Shown: in pieces, positions 7,660-15,589 of the stretch
Numbering within the stretch: position 1 is the stretch's first letter
How the letters are laid out: every line of letters begins with the position of its first letter
NCBI GenBank assembly: GCA_031398385.1
Contig: JANNNE010000075.1
Span: forward strand, 1 to 64,000
Length of the DNA stretch: 64,000 nucleotides
Reading direction: 5' to 3'
From: Ideonella_A sp031398385
GTDB lineage: Bacteria > Pseudomonadota > Gammaproteobacteria > Burkholderiales > Burkholderiaceae_C
Notes under the pieces: generated by a model
The model's database searches: none
What the model was told of the DNA's origin: nothing
The model's input: only the letters and a program-made list of their open reading frames with translations
Program-made: the position numbers and the translations under genes

Positions 7660-10020
7660 TCAGTCTTTGACTGAGCAGCTTGCCACGACCCCGAACGGGC
7701 TGGTTTGCCCTGCCGGTGCGACTGTACTGCTCGAGTAGTCGCTGGCCAGGCCCGGGGCCAGGAAAACGGCCGTGTTGCTCGATTCGGTGCCGGCAACTAC
7801 AGCCGACACCTTCAAGCCGATTTGAACCCAGTACGCGTACGACTCGGCGTATTCCAGATTGATCAAGGCAAAACCGGTCGAGTCGGTGCGCAAGGTGGTC
7901 AAACTGCTGACCCCGTTCACGCTGATGACGTTGCCAGGCTCCAGCTTGCCTGAATTGTTGACGTCTTCGCCTGGATCGAGGACACCGTTGTTGCGGAAAC
8001 CCGGGGTCGATGAAATGGTGTCCTCGCTGGGGCAGAAAATCCTGTTCCCGGAGGTCAGCAGCACATTCGGATCCTGCCTTCCGTCAGGCAATGCAGCGCT
8101 GGCCTGATAGGTGTTCGAGACCCACAATCCCAGTGCTTCGACGTACACGAATGTGCCTTTGCCGTACTTGGTCGGCAGGGCACTGATCGTCAGGGTGATA
8201 TTCGGAACCGGCGCGCCGGTCGAATCGGTGACGTAGGCAGTCCATTGCTTGCGATAGGTCGTCGGATTGACATTCGAGATCTCGTTGCCCTGACCCAGCG
8301 CGATGAACAACGCGCTTTGATTGACAGTCAATCGAGCCTGGCCGAGCACGTTCGAGCTTGCAGCCACACTGGCCTGCAGCACCACCCCGTCGGTCTGGGT
8401 CGATTGAGCCCCGGATACATATTGCACCCTCGCGATCCCATTTGAATCGGTCGACGCCGAAGCCTGCAAGAGGTTACCGCCGCTCGGATCGCTCACGCGA
8501 CTGAAGTTCACGGCAACGCCGGCTACCGGATTGCTGGCGGCATCCAGCACGGTGGCGCGGACTTCTGCCTGCTGCGTCGTGGATCCGGCCGTATTCGGGC
8601 CGATTGCCGAAGGCGAAACCTGTAGCACCAGAGAGCTCGGAACCGTCGCGACGAACTGAACCGACAACGAAGCCTGCGCCACCGCGACATTCGGGACGGC
8701 GGGATTGAACACCGTGGCCTGTATGGTCGCTGGCCCTGCAAACCGGGATGTCACCACGACGGATGCGGTGCCGCCGACGAGGTCAATGCCCGACGACGCA
8801 CCTGCAGCGGGCAGTACGCTGCCGGCGGTCGAGGCAAACCTGACCTTGTACGCCGGCAACCCGGGGCCGGGTGCCTGACCGTTGACCAGGTAGCGTACCG
8901 CAACACTCTGGCCAGTCGAACCTGCCGGATCGACATTGATGGTGGTCCCCGCGGCGGGCGTCGTGAACGTGAAATCCTGGCCGCTGATCGTGATCCTGAT
9001 GGTCGACGAAATACCCGCGCCGACGACGGTCACGACATCCGCGCCCGCCACCCTTGCCGGGTATGAATAGGTGGCTGACCCGCTGCTGTCGGTCGTCGCA
9101 GTAGCGCCAGCGGGAATATTGCCCAGGGTGCCGGCGATCGTCAGCGGAAGTCCTGCGATGGGAGAGCCGGATGAATCGGAGACCTTGATGGACAGCTCGG
9201 CCTGCTGATTGGTATCGCCCAGTTTCAAGGTTTCAGGCCCGGTGACGCTGACCACACTGCCATCGATCGCAATGGTCAACCTGCCGGTGATGTTTCCTGA
9301 TACGACGGAAATCGTCGCCGATCGATTCGAGCGGTTCGCTCCGGACGAAAACTGGGCAGTGGCCGCCCCGTTGGCGTTGGTTGTCGTCGCCGAGGACACC
9401 AGATTCCCGGTGTCAGCGGAGAACTGGATCGGCACGCCCGCAAGCGCGACGTTGCTCGCGTTCTTCACGACCGCCGTGATCGTGATTGGTGAGCCTCCGG
9501 TACCCAGCCGGCTCGCAGACGCGACCACGTCGACTGCGGCAGGGCTGGCCGAAACCACGGCAATCGTCGCGCTTCCGGACACCGAGCCGGAGGTCGCAGT
9601 CACCTTGATGGGGCGGTTCGTCTTGTCCGAGCCCGCAGAAAGCGTTGCCACTGCCTGACCCGACGCGTCGGTGACCGTCGCTGCAGAGATCAGGTTGCCC
9701 GAATCCGTGCTGAACCTGATCGGAGCTGCAGCGATCGAGACGTTGCCCGCATCCTTGACGGTCGCGGTGATCGTGACAACGTCCGAGGCGCCGGTTCCGA
9801 CGGTGGTCGAGCCAGAAACGACATCAACCGAGGCCGGGGTCGCAGTCGCGGTCGATCCGCCACTGCCACTGCCAGTGCCACCGCCCGAGCTACCGGTACT
9901 TCCGCCAAACGGTGCCGTTCCGCCACCCCCGCCGCAAGCTGCAAGCAATCCTGAAACCAGCAGGATCAAAAAGGGGCGGATCAAATTGGTCATCAAGCTA
10001 CTCATGAATGTTTGCTTCAT
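7660..10020 (-). CDS. Large Ig-like (Big_1-type) repeat lipoprotein
   Basis: The 786-aa product starts with a lipoprotein signal peptide (hydrophobic LIRPFLILLVSGL, then the lipobox LAAC), followed by a Gly/Ser-rich linker. Behind it are about five or six tandem bacterial Ig-like repeats of about 100 aa, each with versions of ITATVKDAGN...APIRFSTDSGNL...TDASGQA, as in invasin/intimin Big_1 domains. Near the C-terminus (about 700) GVLDPGEDVNNSGKLEPGN looks like a calcium-binding loop of the dockerin/EF-hand type. It is probably an outer-membrane-anchored, surface-exposed adhesin or structural protein. The start at 10020 lies 9 bases past the pilQ stop; in-frame ATGs at 10005 and 9993 are alternatives. 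It interrupts the usual pilQ-aroK adjacency. Confidence 0.8.
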   Translation of the reverse strand: MKQTFMSSLMTNLIRPFLILLVSGLLAACGGGGGTAPFGGSTGSSGGGTGSGSGGSTATATPASVDVVSGSTTVGTGASDVVTITATVKDAGNVSIAAAPIRFSTDSGNLISAATVTDASGQAVATLSAGSDKTNRPIKVTATSGSVSGSATIAVVSASPAAVDVVASASRLGTGGSPITITAVVKNASNVALAGVPIQFSADTGNLVSSATTTNANGAATAQFSSGANRSNRSATISVVSGNITGRLTIAIDGSVVSVTGPETLKLGDTNQQAELSIKVSDSSGSPIAGLPLTIAGTLGNIPAGATATTDSSGSATYSYPARVAGADVVTVVGAGISSTIRITISGQDFTFTTPAAGTTINVDPAGSTGQSVAVRYLVNGQAPGPGLPAYKVRFASTAGSVLPAAGASSGIDLVGGTASVVVTSRFAGPATIQATVFNPAVPNVAVAQASLSVQFVATVPSSLVLQVSPSAIGPNTAGSTTQQAEVRATVLDAASNPVAGVAVNFSRVSDPSGGNLLQASASTDSNGIARVQYVSGAQSTQTDGVVLQASVAASSNVLGQARLTVNQSALFIALGQGNEISNVNPTTYRKQWTAYVTDSTGAPVPNITLTISALPTKYGKGTFVYVEALGLWVSNTYQASAALPDGRQDPNVLLTSGNRIFCPSEDTISSTPGFRNNGVLDPGEDVNNSGKLEPGNVISVNGVSSLTTLRTDSTGFALINLEYAESYAYWVQIGLKVSAVVAGTESSNTAVFLAPGLASDYSSSTVAPAGQTSPFGVVASCSVKD

Positions 10021-10029
10021 CGCCCTGGA

Positions 10030-12312
10030 TCAGCGGGTCGCCGATCGATCGCCAATCACCTTCGGAGTGATGAAGATCAGGAGCTCGGTCTTGTTGGAAG
10101 TCTTGGTCCGGGTCTTGAACAGATTGCCGAGATAGGGAACATCGCCGAGGAACGGCACCTTGGTCACGTCGTCCCGATCGGTCTGTTCAAAGATGCCGCC
10201 GATCACGACCGTGCCGCCGTTCTCGACCAGCACCTGGGTCTGGACATGTTTCTTGTCAATGGCCAGACCGGCTGCCGTGACGCGGCCGACGCTGTCCTTG
10301 TTGACATCGACATCGAGAATCACGTTGCCTTCCGGGGTGATCTGCGGCGTGACCTCGAGCTTGAGGTTGGCCTGGCGGAACTGGATGGCGGTGGCGCCAC
10401 TCGATGTCGCGGTCTGGTACGGCAACTCTTCGCCCTGCTCGATCAGCGCCTTCACCTGATCGGTTGTGATGACCCGCGGGCTCGAAACCACCTTGCCCTT
10501 GCCGTCGGCCTCGAGTGCCGACAGTTCGAGGTTCAGGAAACGATTGGCCGAGGCGCCGAACAGCGACAGCGCAAATGTCGCGGCATCGTAGTTGTTCTGG
10601 CCAGCGGCCGGCAGGTTGACGAATTGGCTGTTGACGAAATCGGTCGGGCCGATCTGCCCGGTCTGGGCGGCCACGGCGTTCAGGTTGCCACCGATCGAAA
10701 TGCGGTTGCCGCCACCCACACCACGCGAATCGTTGACGCCCAGCTTGGCACCCAGCGAGCGCCCGAACTTGTCATCGGCAATCACGATGCGCGCCTCAAT
10801 CAGCACCTGACGGACCGGGATGTCGATCTTCGAGATCAGGGACTGGACTTCCTCGAGCCTGGCGGGCGTATCGCTGACGAACAACTGGTTGGTGCGTGTT
10901 TCATACAGCACGCTGCCACGGCTCGACAAGATGCGGGTCGTCACGCCGCCGGCCCCACCGCCACCGCCCTGCGCCGAAGTCTGGTTGCCCGAAAGACCAC
11001 GAGCCACCTCTTCCGCCTTGGTGTAGTTGAGCTGGAACGCCTGCGTGCGAAGCGGCTCGAGTTCGGCAATCTGCGCCTTGGCTTCGAGTTCGAGCTTTTC
11101 CTTGGCAGCCAGTTCGTCCTTCGGTGCGATCAGGATCACGTTGCCGGTGCGGCGTGTTCCCAGGTTCTTTGCCTCGAGAATGATGTCGAGGGCCTGATCC
11201 CACGGTACGTCCTTCAAGCGCAGGGTCACGTTGCCGGAGACCGAATCGCTGGTGACGATGTTGAAGTTCGTGAAGTCGGCGATCACCTGCAGCAAGGCCC
11301 GGACTTCGATGCTCTGGAAATTGAGCGACAACTTCTCGCCGGAATATTTCGGCCCCTTGACGAGTCGGTTCGGATCGAGCTTCTCGGGGCGGACTTCCAG
11401 CACGAACTGGTTGTCGCTCTGATAGGCCGAGTGTTCCCAGTTGCCGATCGGCGTCACCACCATGCGGACGAGATCGCCATTCTGGAAGGTCGAAATGGTC
11501 TGCACCGGGGTGCCGAAATCCGTGACGTCCAGGCGGCGGCGCAAGCTGTCGGGCACCGTCGAACGCAAGAAGTCGACGACCAGCGTGCGTCCTTGCTGTC
11601 GGATGTCGACACCGACCTGGGTGCTGGGCAGGTCGACGATGATGCGGCCGGCGCCATCCGTGCCGCGCCGGAAATCGATGTTCTGCAACGACATCGTCGA
11701 GCGATTTGCGCTCTGTGCGAACGGCACGACTGTCGACCCGCCGGGGGTCGGCGTGACGGGCGATGTGGTGGCGGGCGCGGTGGCGGCGACACGCGCTGCG
11801 GCCATCGGGAGCGGCGGCGGTGGTGGTGCCATCGGCGCGGGCGCCGGCATCGGCGTCATCGGCACAGCGGCCGCTACGGGTGGGCGAACCGCATCGGGAC
11901 GTTCGACCACCAGCACCAGGACCTTGCCCTGCAATTCGGCGCGATAGGTCGCGGACTGCTTCAGATTGAGCACCAGGCGGGTTCGCTCCTCGCCCTGTGC
12001 CACATTGATCGACCGGACATTGCCCTGGTTGACCTCGATCAAGGACTGGCCCATCGCATTGCCGACCCCCGGCAGGTCGATCGCAACTCGCGGTGGCGAC
12101 TGGATCGAGAAGCCGCGCGGCACCACCGTCAGCGGTTGAGCCAGTTCGACGCGGACTACATCGCCGCTGCCTTGCGGGCTGCTATTGATCGACTGGATCG
12201 CATTCTGTGCCCAGGCTGCAGGCAAGGCGCAGAACAACACGGCCAAGGCCATTGCCCGTCCAGACCAATGATTCATGGAGTTTGTGGAGCCTGGTTCGGC
12301 AGTCTTGTTCAT
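10030..12312 (-). CDS. pilQ: Type IV pilus secretin PilQ
   Basis: PilQ forms the outer-membrane channel through which the pilus fibre leaves. The 760-aa product has a signal peptide ending near AWAQ, N-terminal AMIN domains (residues about 45-150 and 190-270) that bind peptidoglycan, a secretin N0/STN domain (KLSLNFQSIEVRALLQVIADF), an N1 domain, and the C-terminal secretin module (VLIEARIVIADDKFGRSLGAKL, then SSPRVITTDQ, GGIFEQTDRDDVTKVPFLGDVP and TELLIFITPKVI). A Gly-rich loop (GGGGGAGG) sits between N1 and the secretin core. The ATG at 12312 overlaps the pilP stop (ATGA) and has an AGGA site 9 bases upstream; ATG 12276 is an alternative. Confidence 0.97.
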   Translation of the reverse strand: MNKTAEPGSTNSMNHWSGRAMALAVLFCALPAAWAQNAIQSINSSPQGSGDVVRVELAQPLTVVPRGFSIQSPPRVAIDLPGVGNAMGQSLIEVNQGNVRSINVAQGEERTRLVLNLKQSATYRAELQGKVLVLVVERPDAVRPPVAAAVPMTPMPAPAPMAPPPPPLPMAAARVAATAPATTSPVTPTPGGSTVVPFAQSANRSTMSLQNIDFRRGTDGAGRIIVDLPSTQVGVDIRQQGRTLVVDFLRSTVPDSLRRRLDVTDFGTPVQTISTFQNGDLVRMVVTPIGNWEHSAYQSDNQFVLEVRPEKLDPNRLVKGPKYSGEKLSLNFQSIEVRALLQVIADFTNFNIVTSDSVSGNVTLRLKDVPWDQALDIILEAKNLGTRRTGNVILIAPKDELAAKEKLELEAKAQIAELEPLRTQAFQLNYTKAEEVARGLSGNQTSAQGGGGGAGGVTTRILSSRGSVLYETRTNQLFVSDTPARLEEVQSLISKIDIPVRQVLIEARIVIADDKFGRSLGAKLGVNDSRGVGGGNRISIGGNLNAVAAQTGQIGPTDFVNSQFVNLPAAGQNNYDAATFALSLFGASANRFLNLELSALEADGKGKVVSSPRVITTDQVKALIEQGEELPYQTATSSGATAIQFRQANLKLEVTPQITPEGNVILDVDVNKDSVGRVTAAGLAIDKKHVQTQVLVENGGTVVIGGIFEQTDRDDVTKVPFLGDVPYLGNLFKTRTKTSNKTELLIFITPKVIGDRSATR

Positions 12313-12857
12313 TTCGCTTTTTCCTGGAGTTGGAGCGAACCGGGACGTTCGATCCATTCACCCGTGGCATCCTGAACGATTTCTCTCAGGGTAATTTCAT
12401 CTTCGGTGATCTTGGTGATCTTGCCGTAGTTCTGCCCCAGATAGTCACCCTGCTTGACCTGATAAAGAAGCTTGTCGACCTGAAGCAGCGCGAACGGCTG
12501 ACCACGGCGGCGCACGCTGCCGACCATGGTCATGCTGTCGAGCGGAAAGGCTTCGAGCGGCTCCTTGCGTCGCCTCAACTCGGCCGTGAACAGCGAACTC
12601 GGCTGTCGGATGTCGGCCTGACGCAGTCCGACCGTGAGCTTCTGCGGACTGAAAGGCTCGACGCCATCGAAGGCCAGATAAGCCTGCGGCCTGAACTGCT
12701 TGGGCTCCGACAGCGGCGTGACGTTCGGCTTGACTTCACGCTTCTGCTGATCCATCCAGGCCTGCAGTTCATCCTGCTCGGTGGCGCAGGCCGACAGCAG
12801 GACCAGCGCACCGCAAATCAGCCAGCGAACCGGAAGTGGGCGGCGCTCGGCAATCAT
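12309..12857 (-). CDS. pilP: Type IV pilus lipoprotein PilP
   Basis: PilP is the inner-membrane lipoprotein of the pilus alignment subcomplex, bridging PilN/PilO to the secretin PilQ. The 182-aa product has a lipoprotein signal (WLICGALVLLSAC) and the PilP core beta-sandwich, seen in RRRKEPLEAFPLDSMTMVG, LLQVDKLLYQVKQGDYLGQNYG and ITLREIVQDATGEW. Its start overlaps the pilO stop by four bases (ATGA), and its stop overlaps the pilQ start in the same way, so the three are translationally coupled. Confidence 0.95.
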   Translation of the reverse strand: MIAERRPLPVRWLICGALVLLSACATEQDELQAWMDQQKREVKPNVTPLSEPKQFRPQAYLAFDGVEPFSPQKLTVGLRQADIRQPSSLFTAELRRRKEPLEAFPLDSMTMVGSVRRRGQPFALLQVDKLLYQVKQGDYLGQNYGKITKITEDEITLREIVQDATGEWIERPGSLQLQEKAK

Positions 12858-13558
12858 TGCGGCGCCTTCACCGGCGGGTTAGCCGGATTGGGCGCGTTGG
12901 CCTTGCGCACCTGCTCGATCTCGGTCTGATCCAGATAGCGGTAGGTGCGCGCGGTGGCTTCCATCGCCAAGATACCCGCCGGATCACGCGCACCAACGAT
13001 GTTCATGTTGTGCAGCGTCACGATGCGCGACAGGTTGGCGATGTCGGCGGCGAAGGCGCCCATGTCGTGGTAACGACCGCTGACCTTGATCGCAATCGGC
13101 AGTTCGGCGTAATAGTCGCGCACCACGACCTGGCCGGGCCTGAACAACTCGAACTGCAGGCCGCGACCGATGCCAGCCTGGTTGATGTCGGACAGCAGCG
13201 CGGCCATTTCGGCCTTGCCAGGCAGCTGCTTCTCCAATTGCAGCACGTATTCCTCGACCTGACGCTTCTGCTTCAGCAGTTCCTCGAGGTTCACCGCCTG
13301 CGTCAACTTGCTGCGGTAGTCGGATTTCAGTCCGGGTTCCTTGGCACGCTCTGCATCGAGTTCGTCCTGCGCATCCGACAGCAGCAGAAACCAGCCGGCA
13401 ATCACCACGGCGATGGCCAGCAGTGACCAGACCAGCAGTTTCGGCAGGATCGGCCATTGCCCGGGCTGGTTGGGATTCAGATCGCGAAATTGCTCGCGCA
13501 TGTCGGCGAACACATCGCCGATGCTCCTGCGCGGCACGGTCATCTTCTTGGTTGCCAT
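12854..13558 (-). CDS. pilO: Type IV pilus inner-membrane protein PilO
   Basis: The 234-aa bitopic protein has a transmembrane segment at about residues 42-62 (LLVWSLLAIAVVIAGWFLLL). A coiled coil follows (QDELDAERAKEPGLKSDYR... NLEELLKQKRQVEEYVLQLEK), and then the ferredoxin-like PilO core with FRPGQVVVRDYYAELPIAIKVSGRYHDMGAFAADIANLSRIV. It pairs with PilN in the periplasm. The ATG at 13558 (MATKKMTVPRR) was chosen over a further upstream one because that would overlap pilN. The gap to pilN is 22 bases. Confidence 0.95.
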   Translation of the reverse strand: MATKKMTVPRRSIGDVFADMREQFRDLNPNQPGQWPILPKLLVWSLLAIAVVIAGWFLLLSDAQDELDAERAKEPGLKSDYRSKLTQAVNLEELLKQKRQVEEYVLQLEKQLPGKAEMAALLSDINQAGIGRGLQFELFRPGQVVVRDYYAELPIAIKVSGRYHDMGAFAADIANLSRIVTLHNMNIVGARDPAGILAMEATARTYRYLDQTEIEQVRKANAPNPANPPVKAPQ

Positions 13559-13580
13559 GGTCGTCGCTCGATTCACTCGG

Positions 13581-14207
13581 CTAGCGGGCTGCCACGGCCG
13601 GAGCCGGTGCGCTCGCCGGGTCGGCACTGGCCGGGGCAGCCTGATCCTGCTGTCGCTTCACGCTGATGCGCACAGAGAAGTCGAACAGGCGTGGCTGGCC
13701 ACGCGCACCGGGCTGCTGGTTGGCAAGCTTGATTTCGATCAGCTCAGGCTTGGTGAGCCAGGCCGAGTTGTTACCGGTATTGCGCAGGAACTCGGACATC
13801 CGCTCGTTGGTCTGGGAAATGCCGGACACGTTCAACACCTGACCGTCTTGCCTGACCATCGTGAAATAAACGCCTTCCGGCGTGTGGCGAACCAATTCGT
13901 TGAGGATGTGGACCGGCACGTTGCGGTCGAGCTGCAGGTTCTCGACTGCTGCCTGCCGGGCCTTCAGCGCCTCGATCTCGGCCCGCAGTGTGGCGATGTC
14001 CTTGATCTGCGCCTCGAGCTTGCGGATCTCGGCGGCCAGGAAGCCGTTGCGGCCTTGCTGGGTCGACGTGAGCTGCTGCAACACCCCGAACCAGAGGGCG
14101 ACCACCCCTGCGCCGACCACAGCGGCCAGCGCCATGCCCGCAAAGAATGCCGCCCTGCGCCGCTGGCGCCGCTCTTCGCGGTGGGGCAGCAGGTTGATGA
14201 GGATCAC
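13581..14207 (-). CDS. pilN: Type IV pilus inner-membrane protein PilN
   Basis: The 208-aa PilN has the conserved cytoplasmic tail ILINLLPHREERR, which binds PilM. A transmembrane segment follows (about residues 25-45), then a coiled coil (IRKLEAQIKDIATLRAEIEALKAR) and a periplasmic ferredoxin-like domain. The best start is a GTG at 14207, which places the INLLPHRE motif at residues 4-11 as in relatives and overlaps the pilM stop (GTGA). A Pro/Ala-rich tail follows the domain. Confidence 0.95.
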   Translation of the reverse strand: MILINLLPHREERRQRRRAAFFAGMALAAVVGAGVVALWFGVLQQLTSTQQGRNGFLAAEIRKLEAQIKDIATLRAEIEALKARQAAVENLQLDRNVPVHILNELVRHTPEGVYFTMVRQDGQVLNVSGISQTNERMSEFLRNTGNNSAWLTKPELIEIKLANQQPGARGQPRLFDFSVRISVKRQQDQAAPASADPASAPAPAVAAR

Positions 14208-15283
14208 TGGACGAACCTCCGCATGGCCAGACCGCATGCGGTCAGGTAGGAGGGCGCCTCCCGCCGCAGCTTGCTCTCGCGAACGGCCGGACCCAGCTTC
14301 ATCTTGTCGAACGGATTGACGATCGTCGAGGCGAAGCCAGTCAGCGCGGTCACGCGGTCCTTCAGGCCGGCCAGCGTGGCCGTGCCGCCCGCCAGCATCA
14401 CATAGTGAACCTTGTGGTGCGGCGTGCTGGTGAAGAAATACTGCAGGGCGCGGCCGATTTCCTGCGCCAGACTGTCGACGAACGGCGACAGGATCGCGGT
14501 GTCGTAATCGTCGGGCAGATCACCGGCCAGCTTTTTCTGTTCGGCCTCTTCGAACGAAAAGCCGTATTGCCGCGAGATCAGCTGGGTCAGCTGCGAGCCG
14601 CCGAACGCCTGGTCGCGGTCGTACAACATCTCCTCGTCGCGCAGCACCTTCAGACTGGTGGTGTCGGCCCCGATCTCGAACAAGGCCACCAGCGAGTCCT
14701 TGCCCTTGTTCGGCAGCGCCTTGATGACACGGGTCATGGCCAGCCTGGAGGCGTGCGATTCGATGTCCAGCACCATCGGCTTTAGCCCGGCGGCTTCGGC
14801 CAGGCCCTGACGATCCTGCACCCGATCCTTGCGCGAGGCGGCGATCAGCACATCGACATCGCCGGGCGATGACGCGCTCGGACCGATCACACAAAAATCG
14901 AGGCTGACCTCATCGAGCGAAAACGGGATGTATTGATTGGCCTCGGCCTCGACCTGCACCTCGAGTTGCTCTTCGCGCAGGCCGGCCGGCAGCATGATCT
15001 TCTTCGTGATGACGGCCGATTGCGGCATCGCCATCACCACGTGTTTGGTCTTCGATCCGCTCTTGGTGATCAGCCGGCGTACCGCCTCGGCTACCTCGTC
15101 GAACTTTTCAATGTGCCCATCGGTGATCCAGCCGCGCTCGAAATGCTCGGAGGCAAACCGCTCGAGCACCAGATTGCCCGAAGAATCCTGCGCCAGTTCA
15201 ACCAGCTTGACACTGGTGGTGCAGATGTCAAGACCCAACATCGGCGGGTGCTGCTTTCCCAGTAGTCCGTCCAGGAAACTCAC
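14204..15283 (-). CDS. pilM: Type IV pilus assembly ATPase-fold protein PilM
   Basis: PilM is the cytoplasmic, actin/FtsA-like protein that binds ATP and the PilN tail. The 359-aa product begins MSFLDGLLGKQHPPMLGLDI, with the first phosphate loop at LGLDICTTSVKLVEL. Further motifs are FEIGADTTSLKVLRDEEMLYDRD (second phosphate loop) and YVMLAGGTATLAGLKDRVTAL (adenosine motif). It is the first gene of the pilMNOPQ operon and is transcribed away from mrcA, the common arrangement in Gram-negative bacteria. Confidence 0.96.
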   Translation of the reverse strand: MSFLDGLLGKQHPPMLGLDICTTSVKLVELAQDSSGNLVLERFASEHFERGWITDGHIEKFDEVAEAVRRLITKSGSKTKHVVMAMPQSAVITKKIMLPAGLREEQLEVQVEAEANQYIPFSLDEVSLDFCVIGPSASSPGDVDVLIAASRKDRVQDRQGLAEAAGLKPMVLDIESHASRLAMTRVIKALPNKGKDSLVALFEIGADTTSLKVLRDEEMLYDRDQAFGGSQLTQLISRQYGFSFEEAEQKKLAGDLPDDYDTAILSPFVDSLAQEIGRALQYFFTSTPHHKVHYVMLAGGTATLAGLKDRVTALTGFASTIVNPFDKMKLGPAVRESKLRREAPSYLTACGLAMRRFVQ

Positions 15284-15512
15284 GATGCAATCTCCATTGG
15301 CGACAAAGGGCTGGGTTGGATGCTAATAAATCACTTCAATGCTAGCAGCAAAGCCCTTGTCGAACCTAGCTAAACGGCCGGTTGAAGCGGCCTTGCCGTT
15401 GCGTCAGGCACACGCTTGCGATCAGTCTAACGGCATCCGATGGTCTCAAACGGTCGAATTGGCCGAACAAGCCCCGTCAGCCCCGCGCCATCAGGGATGA
15501 CATCGGCATTCC

Positions 15513-15518
15513 TATAAT
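15513..15518 (+). promoter_or_regulatory. Candidate sigma-70 -10 box for mrcA
   Basis: The sequence is a perfect TATAAT, about 70 bases upstream of the mrcA start. No good -35 hexamer lies 17 bases upstream (ATCAGG at 15490-15495), so it would need an activator or be a moderate promoter. The expected transcription start is near 15525. Confidence 0.45.
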
Positions 15519-15558
15519 GCTCTTTACCCCGAACTTGGAGCCTCAAGTGCGATCTTCA

Positions 15559-15585
15559 GCGCCAGGCTGATGATGCCTGTGGCGC
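15559..15585 (+). promoter_or_regulatory. Imperfect hairpin just before the mrcA start
   Basis: The arms GCGCCA-GGC (15559-15567) and GCC-TG-TGGCGC (15575-15585) can pair, leaving a 7-base loop and a 2-base bulge. The hairpin ends four bases before the ATG at 15590, in the place where a ribosome-binding site is expected, and no Shine-Dalgarno sequence is visible there. It could limit translation; this is inference from the sequence alone. Confidence 0.35.
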
Positions 15586-15589
15586 GTCG

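Larger units (their letters stand above)
15284..15589. other. Divergent pilM-mrcA intergenic region
   Basis: This 306-base gap separates two divergent operons and holds no credible gene. It must contain promoters for both pilM (leftward) and mrcA (rightward). On the plus strand a perfect TATAAT is visible at 15513-15518. Close to the mrcA start there is an imperfect hairpin (15559-15585). On the minus strand, TTCGAC followed by TAGCAT with a 15-base spacer is a weak candidate for the pilM promoter. Confidence 0.6.

Noticed and set aside
10012..12375. 787-codon open frame antisense to pilQ
   Set aside because: The minus-strand frame has all PilQ motifs. In high-GC DNA the antisense frame of a long gene often lacks stops; the product is Arg/Asp/Gly-rich with no recognisable domain.
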